NCBI RefSeq assembly: GCF_016862575.1
Contig: NZ_BONF01000001.1
Coordinates: 62,001-126,000 of the forward strand
Reading direction: 5' to 3'
Length of the DNA stretch: 64,000 bases
DNA from: Catellatospora bangladeshensis
GTDB taxonomy: Bacteria; Actinomycetota; Actinomycetes; Mycobacteriales; Micromonosporaceae
Every line of letters begins with the position of its first letter. The first letter of the stretch is position 1. Below are positions 52,347 to 60,036 of this stretch, in pieces. Under the pieces are notes generated by a model. That model had not been told where the DNA came from. It saw only the letters and a list, made by a program, of their open reading frames with translations, and did not search any database. The position numbers and the translations under genes were made by a program.

Positions 52347-53327
52347 ATGCCTACGAGCTCACGCCAGCCGATGCTGCGCGAACTGCTGGAGCCCTGGTGC
52401 GCCGCCGGCGTCACCGGCGCCCTGCGCATCCTCGACCCGCCCGGCGGGGTCGTGTACATCGTGGACGGCCGCGTCGCGTACGCCGAGTGCCCGGTCGCGT
52501 CCGGGCTGGAGCGGCTGCTGACCGCCTCCGGCCGGCTGCCCGCCGAGGCGTGGCGCGCCGCGGTCAACGCCGGCCGCGCCCAGCACCGCATCGGCCCCGA
52601 GCTGGTGGACGGCGGGCTGGTCAGCCAGCCCGAGCTGGAGGCGCTGGGCGTGATGGCGCTCTACGACGCCGCCTTCTTCCTGTTCGACCTGGTCGTGGGC
52701 ACGCAGTTCGAGCACCGCGCCCGCCATCCGGTCGGCCACCTGCGCACCCTCGACCTGCGCGTGGTCTGCCAGGAGGTGGACCGGCGCAAGCGGCTGCTCG
52801 CCGACGCCTGGCCGGACGCCGCCATCGACACCGCGGCCGTGCTGCCGCAGCGCCGGCTGCGCTCGCAGTGTGTGGCGCTGACCGCGCTGCAGTGGGAGGT
52901 CGTGGCCAACGCCGACCGCCGCCGCAGCCCCGTCGACCTGGCCCGCCTGCTGGGCCGGGACACCTTCTCGGTCATGCTCGAGGTGCGCCGGATGGCGAGG
53001 TCCGGGCTGGTCGAGCCGGGTCGGCCCGGTGGCTCCGCGGCCGCCGAGTCCGTCGCCACCGTGCGCGCGCGGGCCGCCGCGGGCCTGCCCACGACCCCTG
53101 AGGCGGAGCGGGTCGGCAGGCATGCCCGGCCGGCCCCGGAGCACGAGCCGCTGCCCGAACCCGAGCCGGAGCAGGTGGACACGAGCCTGCCGCCGCCCGT
53201 GCTCCCGCATCGCGCCGTACGGCACCAGCCCTCGGCCGAGTTCCTGGTGCCTGCCGGGATGCCGGCAGAACCCCGGGTGTCCGAACAGATCCTCGTCCGG
53301 CTCCTCGCCGGGCTGGGGGCGCTGTGA
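52347..53327 (+). CDS. DUF4388-like protein with HTH and Pro-rich tail
   Basis: 326 residues, seven bases after roadblock 1. The N-terminal half (about 8-130) fits the DUF4388 pattern: MLRELLEPWCAAGVTGALRI, VVYIVDGRVAYAEC and ELVDGGLVSQPELEALGVMA, ending in LFDLVVG. A winged-HTH-like segment follows (about 170-215, CVALTALQWEVVANADRRRS, VDLARLLGRDTFSVML). The tail (245-326) is Pro/Glu-rich and ends with a short helix EQILVRLLAGLGAL, perhaps a docking peptide. DUF4388 proteins occur with roadblock, two-component and GTPase genes. Its stop overlaps the next ATG by one base. Confidence 0.75.
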   Translation: MPTSSRQPMLRELLEPWCAAGVTGALRILDPPGGVVYIVDGRVAYAECPVASGLERLLTASGRLPAEAWRAAVNAGRAQHRIGPELVDGGLVSQPELEALGVMALYDAAFFLFDLVVGTQFEHRARHPVGHLRTLDLRVVCQEVDRRKRLLADAWPDAAIDTAAVLPQRRLRSQCVALTALQWEVVANADRRRSPVDLARLLGRDTFSVMLEVRRMARSGLVEPGRPGGSAAAESVATVRARAAAGLPTTPEAERVGRHARPAPEHEPLPEPEPEQVDTSLPPPVLPHRAVRHQPSAEFLVPAGMPAEPRVSEQILVRLLAGLGAL

Positions 53328-53806
53328 TGCGTCACCTGCTGAGAAACGTCCTACGCGGTAGGAGGAGAGGAGTCACCCCTTTGACACCTGACAGTCCGGT
53401 GCTCGCTGAGATACGCGATCTGCGCCTGCGCCTGCCACACGTGCTGGGCGTGGTCGTGGCCAGCGTGGACGGCCTGCTCATAGCGCAGGACACGCACGGT
53501 GTGGAGCCGGAGGTGTTCGCCGCGATGTCGGCGGCCCAGCTCGGTCTGGGGCAGCAGACCGTGGCGGCGGTGCGGGCCGGCGAGTTCCGCGAGTCGGTCA
53601 CCACGGCCACCAACGGCTACGTGGCGACCTTCGCCGCAGGGGCATCGGCACTGCTCACCGTCATCGCGGGGCGGGAGCTCAACGTCGCCCGCCTGCACCA
53701 CGAGGCCCGCCCGGCCGCCGCCCGCATCGGCGAGCTGGTCCGGCAGGCCGAACAACGCCGAATCACCGAACAGTACGACCCTTCATCCGGAAAGAGATCG
53801 AGGTAG
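53327..53806 (+). CDS. Roadblock/LC7-like protein 2
   Basis: 159 residues from the ATG at 53327 that shares a base with the previous stop. A basic N-terminal tail (MMRHLL/RNVLRGRRRGV) precedes a roadblock fold: AEIRDLRLRLPHVLGVVVAS, LLIAQDTHGVEPEVFAAMSA, a helix LGLGQQTVAAVRAGE, then TTATNGYVATFAAG and LLTVIAGRELNVARLHHEAR. The basic tail may bind nucleic acid or membrane. Closer to CvnB than the other two in its VDGLLIAQD segment. Confidence 0.8.
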   Translation: MRHLLRNVLRGRRRGVTPLTPDSPVLAEIRDLRLRLPHVLGVVVASVDGLLIAQDTHGVEPEVFAAMSAAQLGLGQQTVAAVRAGEFRESVTTATNGYVATFAAGASALLTVIAGRELNVARLHHEARPAAARIGELVRQAEQRRITEQYDPSSGKRSR

Positions 53807-53809
53807 GCC

Positions 53810-54181
53810 ATGGCTGACATGGAGAGCTCGCTGCAGGAAGCGATGCAGATCGAGGGCGCGACCGGCGTCGCGCTGGTGGACTACACCAGCGGTATGGCGC
53901 TGGGCACGCTCGGCAACAGCAAGGACTTCGACCTGACCATCGCCGCGGCGGGCAACACCGACGTGGTGCGGGCGAAGCTGCGCACGCTGGAGATGCTCAA
54001 GCTCAAGGAGAACATCGAGGACATCCTCATCACCCTGAGCGGGCAGTACCACGTGATCCGGCCGCTCACCAGCCGTAACACCCAGGGGCTCTTCCTCTAC
54101 CTGGTGCTGAGCAAGGGGCGGGCGAACCTGGCCATGGCCCGGCACAAGCTCAAGACCATCGAGGAGGGGCTCCAGATGTGA
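53810..54181 (+). CDS. Roadblock/LC7-like protein 3
   Basis: 123 residues, three bases after the preceding stop (SD GAGGTAGG). Roadblock-like: SSLQEAMQIEGATGVALVDY, GMALGTLGNSK, KLRTLEMLKLKENIEDILIT, GQYHVIRPL, GLFLYLVLSKGRANLAMAR. The fold is the shorter bacterial type. Together with proteins 1 and 2 this gives three roadblock paralogues in one operon without the GTPase, DUF742 or histidine kinase that complete a Streptomyces conservon. Confidence 0.8.
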   Translation: MADMESSLQEAMQIEGATGVALVDYTSGMALGTLGNSKDFDLTIAAAGNTDVVRAKLRTLEMLKLKENIEDILITLSGQYHVIRPLTSRNTQGLFLYLVLSKGRANLAMARHKLKTIEEGLQM

Positions 54182-54498
54182 CGCCGCCGCCGTCCACGCC
54201 GCCGACGGTCGGGGCCGTGCGCCGGTCCGTCGGCGGTGGACGGTCGTGATCGGACGTGATTCACTTTAATCTTCGTTAAAGTCTGCGGTATCGCAGATTG
54301 CTCTATGGCGATCAAGGTCGGTCGATCTCATACTGGGCGGTAAGGAAGCGCCGCCGCTTCCGCCGACAGGAGCGGCGCCCGGCTGGCACCGAGCGCCGCT
54401 CGAAGGCCTCATCCCGTGCAGGGAAAGGAGGACCGATCTCATGTCATCTTCGCAAAACCGCCTCCCCGCCTGCAAGGGCCGTTCGAGGGAGAGCGGAG
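54182..54498. promoter_or_regulatory. Intergenic region with stacked palindromes
   Basis: 317 bases. ACTTTAA-TCTTCG-TTAAAGT (54263-54282) abuts TCTGCG-GTAT-CGCAGA (54282-54297), and GAGCGGCGC pairs with GCGCCGCTC at 54370-54401. The first two may be regulator sites or the terminator of the roadblock operon. A perfect ribosome site AAAGGAGG lies at 54424-54431 before an ATG at 54441 that opens a short frame out of phase with the next gene. Confidence 0.5.
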
Positions 54499-54927
54499 AT
54501 GCCCGTCTTTTATCGAGGTCCCTGCGCGCGCATCACCCACCGGGTGCTCGCCGTGCGCACCCCGGCGCCGCGCCGGTTCGCGCTGTGCGGGCTGAGCGCG
54601 GTGCACATCGTCGAGCTGGCGCCTGAGCGCGACGGCTCCGGCGCCACCGCCCGGCTGTACGCCACCGGCACCGCCGGCGCCGCGGTCGTGGCGGCCTGGC
54701 CGGTGCTCGGCTCGACCCCGCTGGCCGTGGCGGCGACCCTTGCCGCCGCCGCGCTCGCCGGGGTCGGCGGCTGCTGGCGCACCCGAGGTCACTCCTACGA
54801 GTTGCACGGGGTCTACCAGGGCTCGCTGCAGGTGCTCTTCCGGAGCACCGACCGGCGCACCTTCTCGCAGGTGGTGCGGGCTCTGGTCCGCGCCATGGAG
54901 TACGCCGACGACCACCTGACGAATTGA
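54499..54927 (+). CDS. DUF6232-like small membrane protein
   Basis: 142 residues from the ATG at 54499 (GGAG directly before it). It starts MPVFYRGPCARITHRVLAVR, a beta strand set, then an RRFALCGLSAVHIVE strand, two hydrophobic helices (about 52-88, GTAGAAVVAAWPVLGSTPLA and VAATLAAAALAGVGG), and a beta-rich cytosolic end (SYELHGVYQGSLQVLF, FSQVVRALVRAMEYADD). This layout matches, from memory, the DUF6232 proteins common in Streptomyces, often near XRE/DUF397 genes, as here. The start could also be set by the good ribosome site at 54424 through coupling. Confidence 0.7.
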   Translation: MPVFYRGPCARITHRVLAVRTPAPRRFALCGLSAVHIVELAPERDGSGATARLYATGTAGAAVVAAWPVLGSTPLAVAATLAAAALAGVGGCWRTRGHSYELHGVYQGSLQVLFRSTDRRTFSQVVRALVRAMEYADDHLTN

Positions 54928-55047
54928 CATCGTTTTGTGTCGCGAGGCGGTCCCGGGGGATGCCGCGGAGGTGTAACGTCGTTGCGTTACGTCGCTCAGC
55001 GGCATCTCGATCTGCGGTACGGCTGATTGAACGTCGGGAGGACCACC

Positions 55048-55935
55048 ATGAGTTCGGGTGACTCGCCCGCGGTGGCCCGGCGGCGTCTCCGGCTCGCGCT
55101 GCGGCGCTCGCGGGAGGCGCACGAGCTCACCCAGGGGCAGGTCGCCGAGGCTCTGGACTGGTCGCTGTCGAAGGTGCAGCGCATCGAGAGCGGCGAGGTC
55201 ACCGTGTCCAGCACCGACCTGCGCGCGCTGCTGCAGACGCTCGGGGTCACCGACCGCGACACCGTCGACCAGCTCGCCCAGGACGCCCGGACCTCCCGCC
55301 GCCGTGGCTGGTGGGACCAGTCGGACTACCGCAGCCAGCTGACCAACGGGATGCTCCAGCTGCTGCAGTTCGAGAGCCAGGCGACGGCGATCCGCTGCTT
55401 CTCCTCGACGATGATCCCGGGTGTCCTGCAGACCCGGGAGCACGCCGACACCGTGTTCGAGTTCTGGAACCGGGACCTCGCCGAGATGTCGGACGAGCAG
55501 CGCGCCGTCCGGCTCGAGGTGCGGATGCGCCGGCACAGCCAGGTCTTCGACCGGCCGGATCCGCCCGAGTACCTGCTCGTGCTCGACCAGTCCGTGCTGC
55601 ACCGCGAGGTGGGCGGGCCGGAGATGATGTACGAGCAGCTCAGGCAGCTGCTCGCGTACATCGCCGTCGGCAAGGTCGTGCTGCGCATCCTGCCGTTCAC
55701 GAAGGGGTCCTTCGTGATGCTCGGCCCGTTCGTGATCCTGGACCTCGGCGCCGACGACGACCTCGTCCTCTACCGGGAGAGCTGGCTGAAGGACGAGGTG
55801 GTGCACGCCCCCGAGGCACTGCACCGGCATCGGTGGATGTTCGACGAGATGTGGCGCGTGTCGTACCCGGAGGAGAAGTCGGTCCTCCTGGTGGAGGCGC
55901 GCGTCGCCGCACTCAAGGCCGCCATTGATCGTTGA
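55048..55935 (+). CDS. XRE-family regulator with DUF5753
   Basis: 295 residues from the ATG at 55048 (SD GGGAGGA). HTH_31-type XRE domain (about 8-75, LRLALRRSREAHELTQGQVA then LDWSLSKVQRIESGEV) followed by DUF5753 (about 105-285: SQATAIRCFSSTMIPGVLQT, REHADTVFEF, the VLDQSVLHREVGGPEMM signature). This is the WhiJ-like class that in Streptomyces pairs with small DUF397 proteins and controls development and antibiotic output. Two DUF397 genes follow downstream. DUF5753 is thought to sense a ligand or the partner. Confidence 0.93.
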   Translation: MSSGDSPAVARRRLRLALRRSREAHELTQGQVAEALDWSLSKVQRIESGEVTVSSTDLRALLQTLGVTDRDTVDQLAQDARTSRRRGWWDQSDYRSQLTNGMLQLLQFESQATAIRCFSSTMIPGVLQTREHADTVFEFWNRDLAEMSDEQRAVRLEVRMRRHSQVFDRPDPPEYLLVLDQSVLHREVGGPEMMYEQLRQLLAYIAVGKVVLRILPFTKGSFVMLGPFVILDLGADDDLVLYRESWLKDEVVHAPEALHRHRWMFDEMWRVSYPEEKSVLLVEARVAALKAAIDR

Positions 55936-55986
55936 GCGAGGTGATAATCCGCCACTCCGGGTCCGAAGGGAATTGCTGATCAGAAG

Positions 55987-56187
55987 ATGTCTGTTGTCGA
56001 AACGCCCACTGGCTGGGTGAAGAGCAGCTACTGCGATTCGAGCGCGTGCGTCGAGGTGGCGCTCGCCGGTCAGGAGATCGCCGTACGCGACGGAAAGGAC
56101 CCGCAGGGGCCGGTCCTGCGCTTCAGCCGCCAGGAGTGGCAGACGTTCGTCGCCGGTGTGGGGGCCGGCGACTTCGCGTCCCGGTAG
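55987..56187 (+). CDS. DUF397 protein 1
   Basis: 66 residues. The family core is plain: WVKSSYCDSSACVEVAL then IAVRDGKDPQGPVLRFSRQE and WQTFVAGVGAGDF. DUF397 proteins are small partners of XRE-DUF5753 regulators; the pair behaves like an antitoxin-like switch in Streptomyces. It lies 51 bases after the regulator stop. Conserved Cys pair (YCDSSAC) present. Confidence 0.92.
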   Translation: MSVVETPTGWVKSSYCDSSACVEVALAGQEIAVRDGKDPQGPVLRFSRQEWQTFVAGVGAGDFASR

Positions 56188-56331
56188 CCGATCACCTCGG
56201 CCACAGCTTCGGTGACCGGCACTCGTGACCACGGGTGCCGGTCACCGGCCGAAAGCGGCACGTTCCTCCGGTTCCCGCGTGTGCTGGAGCTTGTAGATTT
56301 GAGAGCCAGCCATCGATGGGAGGGCGAGCCC

Positions 56332-56529
56332 ATGACATCGGACGACAGCGAGCGTGTGACCTGGCGGATCGGCTCCTTCTGCGACACCAGCGCCTGCGTT
56401 GAGGTGGGCTTTGGCGCCGGCGAGGTGCGGGTGCGCCGGGCACGGACGGACGGGCCGGACGTCGTCTTCAGCAAAGAGGAATGGGCGGCATTCCTGCAGT
56501 CCGCCAAGGCCGGCGAGTTCGATCTCTGA
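56332..56529 (+). CDS. DUF397 protein 2
   Basis: 65 residues, ATG 56332 (SD GGGAGGG). Core WRIGSFCDTSACVEVGF, VRVRRARTDGPDVVFSKEEW and FLQSAKAGEF. It is a divergent copy of the previous gene: only the CDxSACVEV and EW motifs are strictly shared. A 144-base gap with its own possible promoter (TTGTAG at about 56291) suggests separate expression. Two DUF397 paralogues next to one XRE-DUF5753 may have distinct partners. Confidence 0.9.
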   Translation: MTSDDSERVTWRIGSFCDTSACVEVGFGAGEVRVRRARTDGPDVVFSKEEWAAFLQSAKAGEFDL

Positions 56530-56577
56530 CACGGGGCGGCGCGGCGACGGAGTGGTCACCGCGCCCGACCGCGAGGA

Positions 56578-57501
56578 TCACCAGCCCCGCCAGAACTGGA
56601 ACAGGTGGTAGCCGAGGCCCACCGCCTCCAGCGGGATGCCGGACACGTCGAGGAAGAAGAACGTCGCCTCGCCGAACAGGTCCCGGAACACGTCGATCCA
56701 GAGCAGTGCGAACACCAGCAGGATGCCGAACGGCTTGATCCGGTCCCCGACCATGCGTGCCGATGCGGGCAGATACGGCTCGATCGTGCCCCAGCCGTCC
56801 AGCCCCGGCACCGGCAGCAGGTTCAGGATCGCCGCCGCGACCTGCAGGTATGCCAGCAGCGACAGTGCCGCCCAGAACGCCGCCTCCGGCTCGGGCACCA
56901 GGGCCAGGTACTCCGGGCCGAACGCCGAGACCGTCGTGAGCAGGACCGCCGCCGCGATGATGTTCACCGACGGGCCGGCCAGCGAGACCATCGCGTCGCG
57001 CAGCCGGTTGCGCAGCCGGTGCGTCTCGATCAGCACCGCGCCGCCGGGCAGCGGCAGGCCGCCGATGAGCAGCACGAGCAGCGGCAGGATCAGGGTCAGC
57101 ACCGGGTGGCCGTAGCGGCGCGGGTCCAGGCGCAGGTAGCCCTTGCCGGCGACGGTGTCGTCACCGCCCCGGTGCGCGGTCAGCGCGTGCGCGAACTCGT
57201 GCAGGCACAGCGTCACCAGCCAGCCGGACAGCACGAAGACGAACACGGTCAGCGTGGCGGGGCCGAGCCCGGCCCAGGTCGCCGCCGCGCTGCCCACCGT
57301 CAGCAGCACCAGCAGCACGAAGATCCAGGACACGCCGCCGCGCTCGGGCCGCACGCCCCGGGGGCGCGGTGTCCGGGACGGACGGAACACCGGCCTGCGC
57401 AGCTCGCGACGCACGTCCTTCTCGACCGCGCGCGCCCGGCGGCTCCAGTCCTCTTCGGCCGCCAGCCGGTCCAGCGGGTCGTCGTGCTCCCTGGCGTTCA
57501 T
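56578..57501 (-). CDS. M50-family membrane zinc metalloprotease
   Basis: 307 residues from the ATG at 57501. A basic cytosolic N-terminus (1-55), then six or so hydrophobic helices. HEFAH (101-105) at the end of helix 2 is the zinc site of site-2 proteases (HExxH); NLLPVPGLDGWG later supplies the third ligand Asp. Length and lack of a PDZ or CBS domain match the small actinobacterial M50 group. It may act in regulated intramembrane proteolysis or just processing; no anti-sigma gene is adjacent. Convergent with DUF397 gene 2. Confidence 0.9.
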   Translation of the reverse strand: MNAREHDDPLDRLAAEEDWSRRARAVEKDVRRELRRPVFRPSRTPRPRGVRPERGGVSWIFVLLVLLTVGSAAATWAGLGPATLTVFVFVLSGWLVTLCLHEFAHALTAHRGGDDTVAGKGYLRLDPRRYGHPVLTLILPLLVLLIGGLPLPGGAVLIETHRLRNRLRDAMVSLAGPSVNIIAAAVLLTTVSAFGPEYLALVPEPEAAFWAALSLLAYLQVAAAILNLLPVPGLDGWGTIEPYLPASARMVGDRIKPFGILLVFALLWIDVFRDLFGEATFFFLDVSGIPLEAVGLGYHLFQFWRGW

Positions 57502-57577
57502 GCCGGGCAAGGCTACCCGAGCCGGCCGCTCGCGGGGGTACGCCGCGAGTGTCGGGGTGTGCTGCGACGATCGGAGC

Positions 57578-58246
57578 ATGAGCGACACGGTTCTCACCCG
57601 GCGGCAGGCGTCCGATGCGGTCACCGGGCTGGGCTGGCGGTTGGTGCTGGGCGAACTGCAAGCCGTGGTGCCCGTGGCGGCGCCCGCGCAGGGGGTCGAC
57701 GTGGCGGCCCGCGCGGTCGCGGCGGCGGGGCCCGGCGACGACCACCACCTGCACCTTGACCTGCGCGCGGACCGGGTGCTGCTGACCGTGCGGCGGCCCG
57801 GCTCCCGGCCGGCGGCGGCGGAGACGGCGCTGGCCGCGCGGGTCTCGGCCGCGCTTGGCGAGGCCGGATACACCATCGACGCGGCGGCCGGGCCGGAGCG
57901 GGCCGTGCAGGCGCTGGAGATCGCGATCGACGCGCTGGACATCGCCGCGGTGCGCCCCTTCTGGCAGGCCGTGCTCGGGTATGTGCCGGAGCCCGACGGA
58001 TCGCTGGCCGACCCGTACGGTCAGGGCCCGGCGGTGTGGTTCCAGCAGCTGGACGCGCCGCGCCCGCAGCGCAACCGCATCCACCTGGACGTCTCGGTGC
58101 CGCACGACGAGGCCGACCGCCGGGTCGCGGCGGCGCTGGCGGCGGGCGGTCGGATCGTCTTCGACGGCGAGATGCCGGCGTTCCGGGTGCTCGCCGACGC
58201 GGAGGGCAACGAGGCCTGCGTCACCACCTGGCAGGGCCGGGACTGA
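57578..58246 (+). CDS. PCD-like/VOC fusion protein, second paralogue
   Basis: 222 residues, ATG 57578. N-terminal half (about 1-100) reads as pterin-carbinolamine-dehydratase-like: TGLGWRLVLGELQAVVPV, helix VDVAARAVAAAG, then DDHHLHLDLRADRVLLTVR where HHLHL stands at the place of the PCD HHP motif. C-terminal half is a VOC domain: DIAAVRPFWQAVLGYVPEPD, DAPRPQRNRIHLDVSVPHDE and VLADAEGNEACVTTW. It has the same length and layout as the 38730 protein, and the VOC halves share DAPRPQRNRIHLDV exactly. Likely paralogues from one duplication; function unknown. Confidence 0.8.
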   Translation: MSDTVLTRRQASDAVTGLGWRLVLGELQAVVPVAAPAQGVDVAARAVAAAGPGDDHHLHLDLRADRVLLTVRRPGSRPAAAETALAARVSAALGEAGYTIDAAAGPERAVQALEIAIDALDIAAVRPFWQAVLGYVPEPDGSLADPYGQGPAVWFQQLDAPRPQRNRIHLDVSVPHDEADRRVAAALAAGGRIVFDGEMPAFRVLADAEGNEACVTTWQGRD

Positions 58247-58268
58247 CCACCCTGCCCCGCCCCGCGAC

Positions 58269-58333
58269 AAGATCGCCGTTTCGTGTCAGAAAGTGCGGCT
58301 GGACCCGAGGTCTGGACACGAAGTCGTGATCTT
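58269..58333. repeat. 65-bp GATC-ended palindromic element, copy 3
   Basis: AAGATCGCCGTTTCGTGTC opens and GGACACGAAGTCGTGATCTT closes it; AAAGTGCGG core. Between convergent VOC-fusion and TetR genes. Confidence 0.88.
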
Positions 58334-58352
58334 TAAGTGGTGGAAGCCGTCC

Positions 58353-58925
58353 TCAGCCGGCGGAGAGCCCGCGCAGCGCGGTGCGGATGGACGGGGTGGG
58401 GTCGAAGGTGGGGTCGGGGCAGGCGAGCTGGATCGCGAGCAGGCCGTCGATCAGCGCGAGCATGGTGAGGTAGTCGGCCCGCGGGTCGCGTGAGCCGAGG
58501 TGGGCGAGCCACGGCTCGCCCCAGGCGGCCAGCCGCTGCCGGGCCGCGCCGATGCGTTCCTGCAGGCCGGGGTGGAACGCGGCCTCGTGGAAGATCGCGT
58601 GGCGGGCGAGCGTCAGCTGCCGGGCGGGTCCGGCCAGCTCCCGCACCATCTGTGCGACGAGCAGCGTCGCCTGCTCGGGATCGGACGGCGGGGCGCTGTG
58701 GCCGGTGGCCAGCCGCTGCCACACCTCCGTCTCCACCTCTACCAGCCGATCGAGCACCCCGCCGATCAGCGCCTCGCGGGTGCGGAAGGCGTTGGAGGTG
58801 GAGCCCTCGGGCAGTTCGGCGGCGGCGTCGACCGCGCGGTGGGTCAGCGCGCGCAGGCCGCGGGTGCCGAGCACCTCGATCGCGGCGTCGAGGAGCTGCT
58901 GTCTGCGGTCGGACATGAGAGCCAT
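58353..58925 (-). CDS. TetR-family repressor of flavin monooxygenase
   Basis: 190 residues from ATG 58925 (an ATG at 58916 is possible). N-terminal HTH (about 8-55): QQLLDAAIEVLGTRGLRALT, then AVDAAAELPEGSTSNAFRTR, the usual recognition helix end. The ligand domain is helical (60-185). It is divergent from the FAD monooxygenase with two near-identical palindromes between the starts, the standard TetR layout, so it should repress both genes until a substrate-like ligand binds. Confidence 0.92.
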   Translation of the reverse strand: MALMSDRRQQLLDAAIEVLGTRGLRALTHRAVDAAAELPEGSTSNAFRTREALIGGVLDRLVEVETEVWQRLATGHSAPPSDPEQATLLVAQMVRELAGPARQLTLARHAIFHEAAFHPGLQERIGAARQRLAAWGEPWLAHLGSRDPRADYLTMLALIDGLLAIQLACPDPTFDPTPSIRTALRGLSAG

Positions 58926-58960
58926 ACTACAGTTGTAGTCAGTCTCACTACAGCTGTAGT
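58926..58960. promoter_or_regulatory. Twin TetR operators
   Basis: ACTACAGTTGTAGT (58926-58939) and ACTACAGCTGTAGT (58947-58960), 21 bases centre to centre, i.e. two helical turns, filling the 46-base gap between the divergent starts. Confidence 0.88.
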
Positions 58961-58971
58961 ACGGTCGGGTC

Positions 58972-60036
58972 ATGGCGAAGAGAGCTGCCGTCGTGGGTGG
59001 CGGCATCGGCGGTCTGACGGCCGCCATCGGACTGCGGGCCGCGGGCTGGGACGTGACGGTGTACGAGCGGGCCGACGCGCCCCCGGCCACCGGCACCGGC
59101 CTGGGCATCTGGCCCTCGGCACTGCGCGCGCTCGACGGGCTCGGCCTCGGCGGCGAAGTGCGCACGGCCGGGCTGCCGCAGGGCAACGGCGCGATCCGCC
59201 GGCCGGACGGCAGCCGGATCGTGGCGCTGGACATGGACGCGGTGACCGCCCGCCACGGCGAGCCCGTGCACCTGGTTGCCCGGCCCGCGCTGCTCGGCGT
59301 GCTGCACGGGGCGCTGCCCGCCGGGGTGGTCCGCTTCGGCGCCCCGGTCGGCGACGCCACGGCGCTGCGGACCGAACACGACCTGGTGGTGGCCGCCGAC
59401 GGCATCGGCAGCCGCATCCGCACCGCGCTGTTCGGCGACCGGCACGGGCTGCGCTACACCGGGGCGACGGTCTGGCGGGGCACCGCCGACCTGGACACGG
59501 ACGCCGGCGGCGAGACCTGGGGCGTCGGCGCGCGCTTCGGCGTCACGCCGCAGGGACCGGGCCGCACCAACTGGTACGCCGTGGTGACCGCCCCCGAGCA
59601 CCACCAGCCCGCCCTGCCCGCCCCGGACGAGCTGCGCCGGATCTTCGGCGGCTGGCACGACCCGATCCCGGCCGTGCTCGACCGGTACGCCACCTCGGAC
59701 GTGATCCGGCACGACCTGCACCACCTCGCCCCGGCGCTGCCGTCCTACGTGCACGGCAACGTGGCGCTGCTCGGCGACGCCGCGCACGCGATGACGCCCG
59801 ACCTGGGGCAGGGCGCCTGCCAGGCGGTCATCGACGGCGCGGTGCTCGCGAAGTGCCTGGCCGACGGCGACGTGCCGGCCGGGCTGCGCGAGTACGACCG
59901 GCGGCGCCGCCGTCCCACCCAGCGCATGGCGGCGACGTCGCTGCTGGTGAACCGGATGTCGCAGGCCCGCCGGTTCCTCCCACTGCGTGACCTGGTGCTG
60001 CGCACCGCGCTCTCGCTCGGCGGACCGCCCGCGTAG
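58972..60036 (+). CDS. FAD-dependent aromatic-type monooxygenase
   Basis: 354 residues. Group A flavin monooxygenase: GxGxxG in AAVVGGGIGGLTAAIGLR, DG motif as VVAADGIGSRIRTALFG and the GD motif NVALLGDAAHAMTPDLGQGA. Size and motifs match PhzS/salicylate hydroxylase-like enzymes and tetracycline-degrading relatives. It should hydroxylate an aromatic or polyketide compound with NAD(P)H. Under control of the divergent TetR protein. The first 17-bp tandem repeat unit overlaps its TAG stop. Confidence 0.92.
   Translation: MAKRAAVVGGGIGGLTAAIGLRAAGWDVTVYERADAPPATGTGLGIWPSALRALDGLGLGGEVRTAGLPQGNGAIRRPDGSRIVALDMDAVTARHGEPVHLVARPALLGVLHGALPAGVVRFGAPVGDATALRTEHDLVVAADGIGSRIRTALFGDRHGLRYTGATVWRGTADLDTDAGGETWGVGARFGVTPQGPGRTNWYAVVTAPEHHQPALPAPDELRRIFGGWHDPIPAVLDRYATSDVIRHDLHHLAPALPSYVHGNVALLGDAAHAMTPDLGQGACQAVIDGAVLAKCLADGDVPAGLREYDRRRRRPTQRMAATSLLVNRMSQARRFLPLRDLVLRTALSLGGPPA

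Noticed and set aside
52258-53101. Alternative plus-strand frames through the DUF4388 gene
   Set aside because: They are Arg/Pro-rich, lack domains, and clash with the tightly spaced operon frames.
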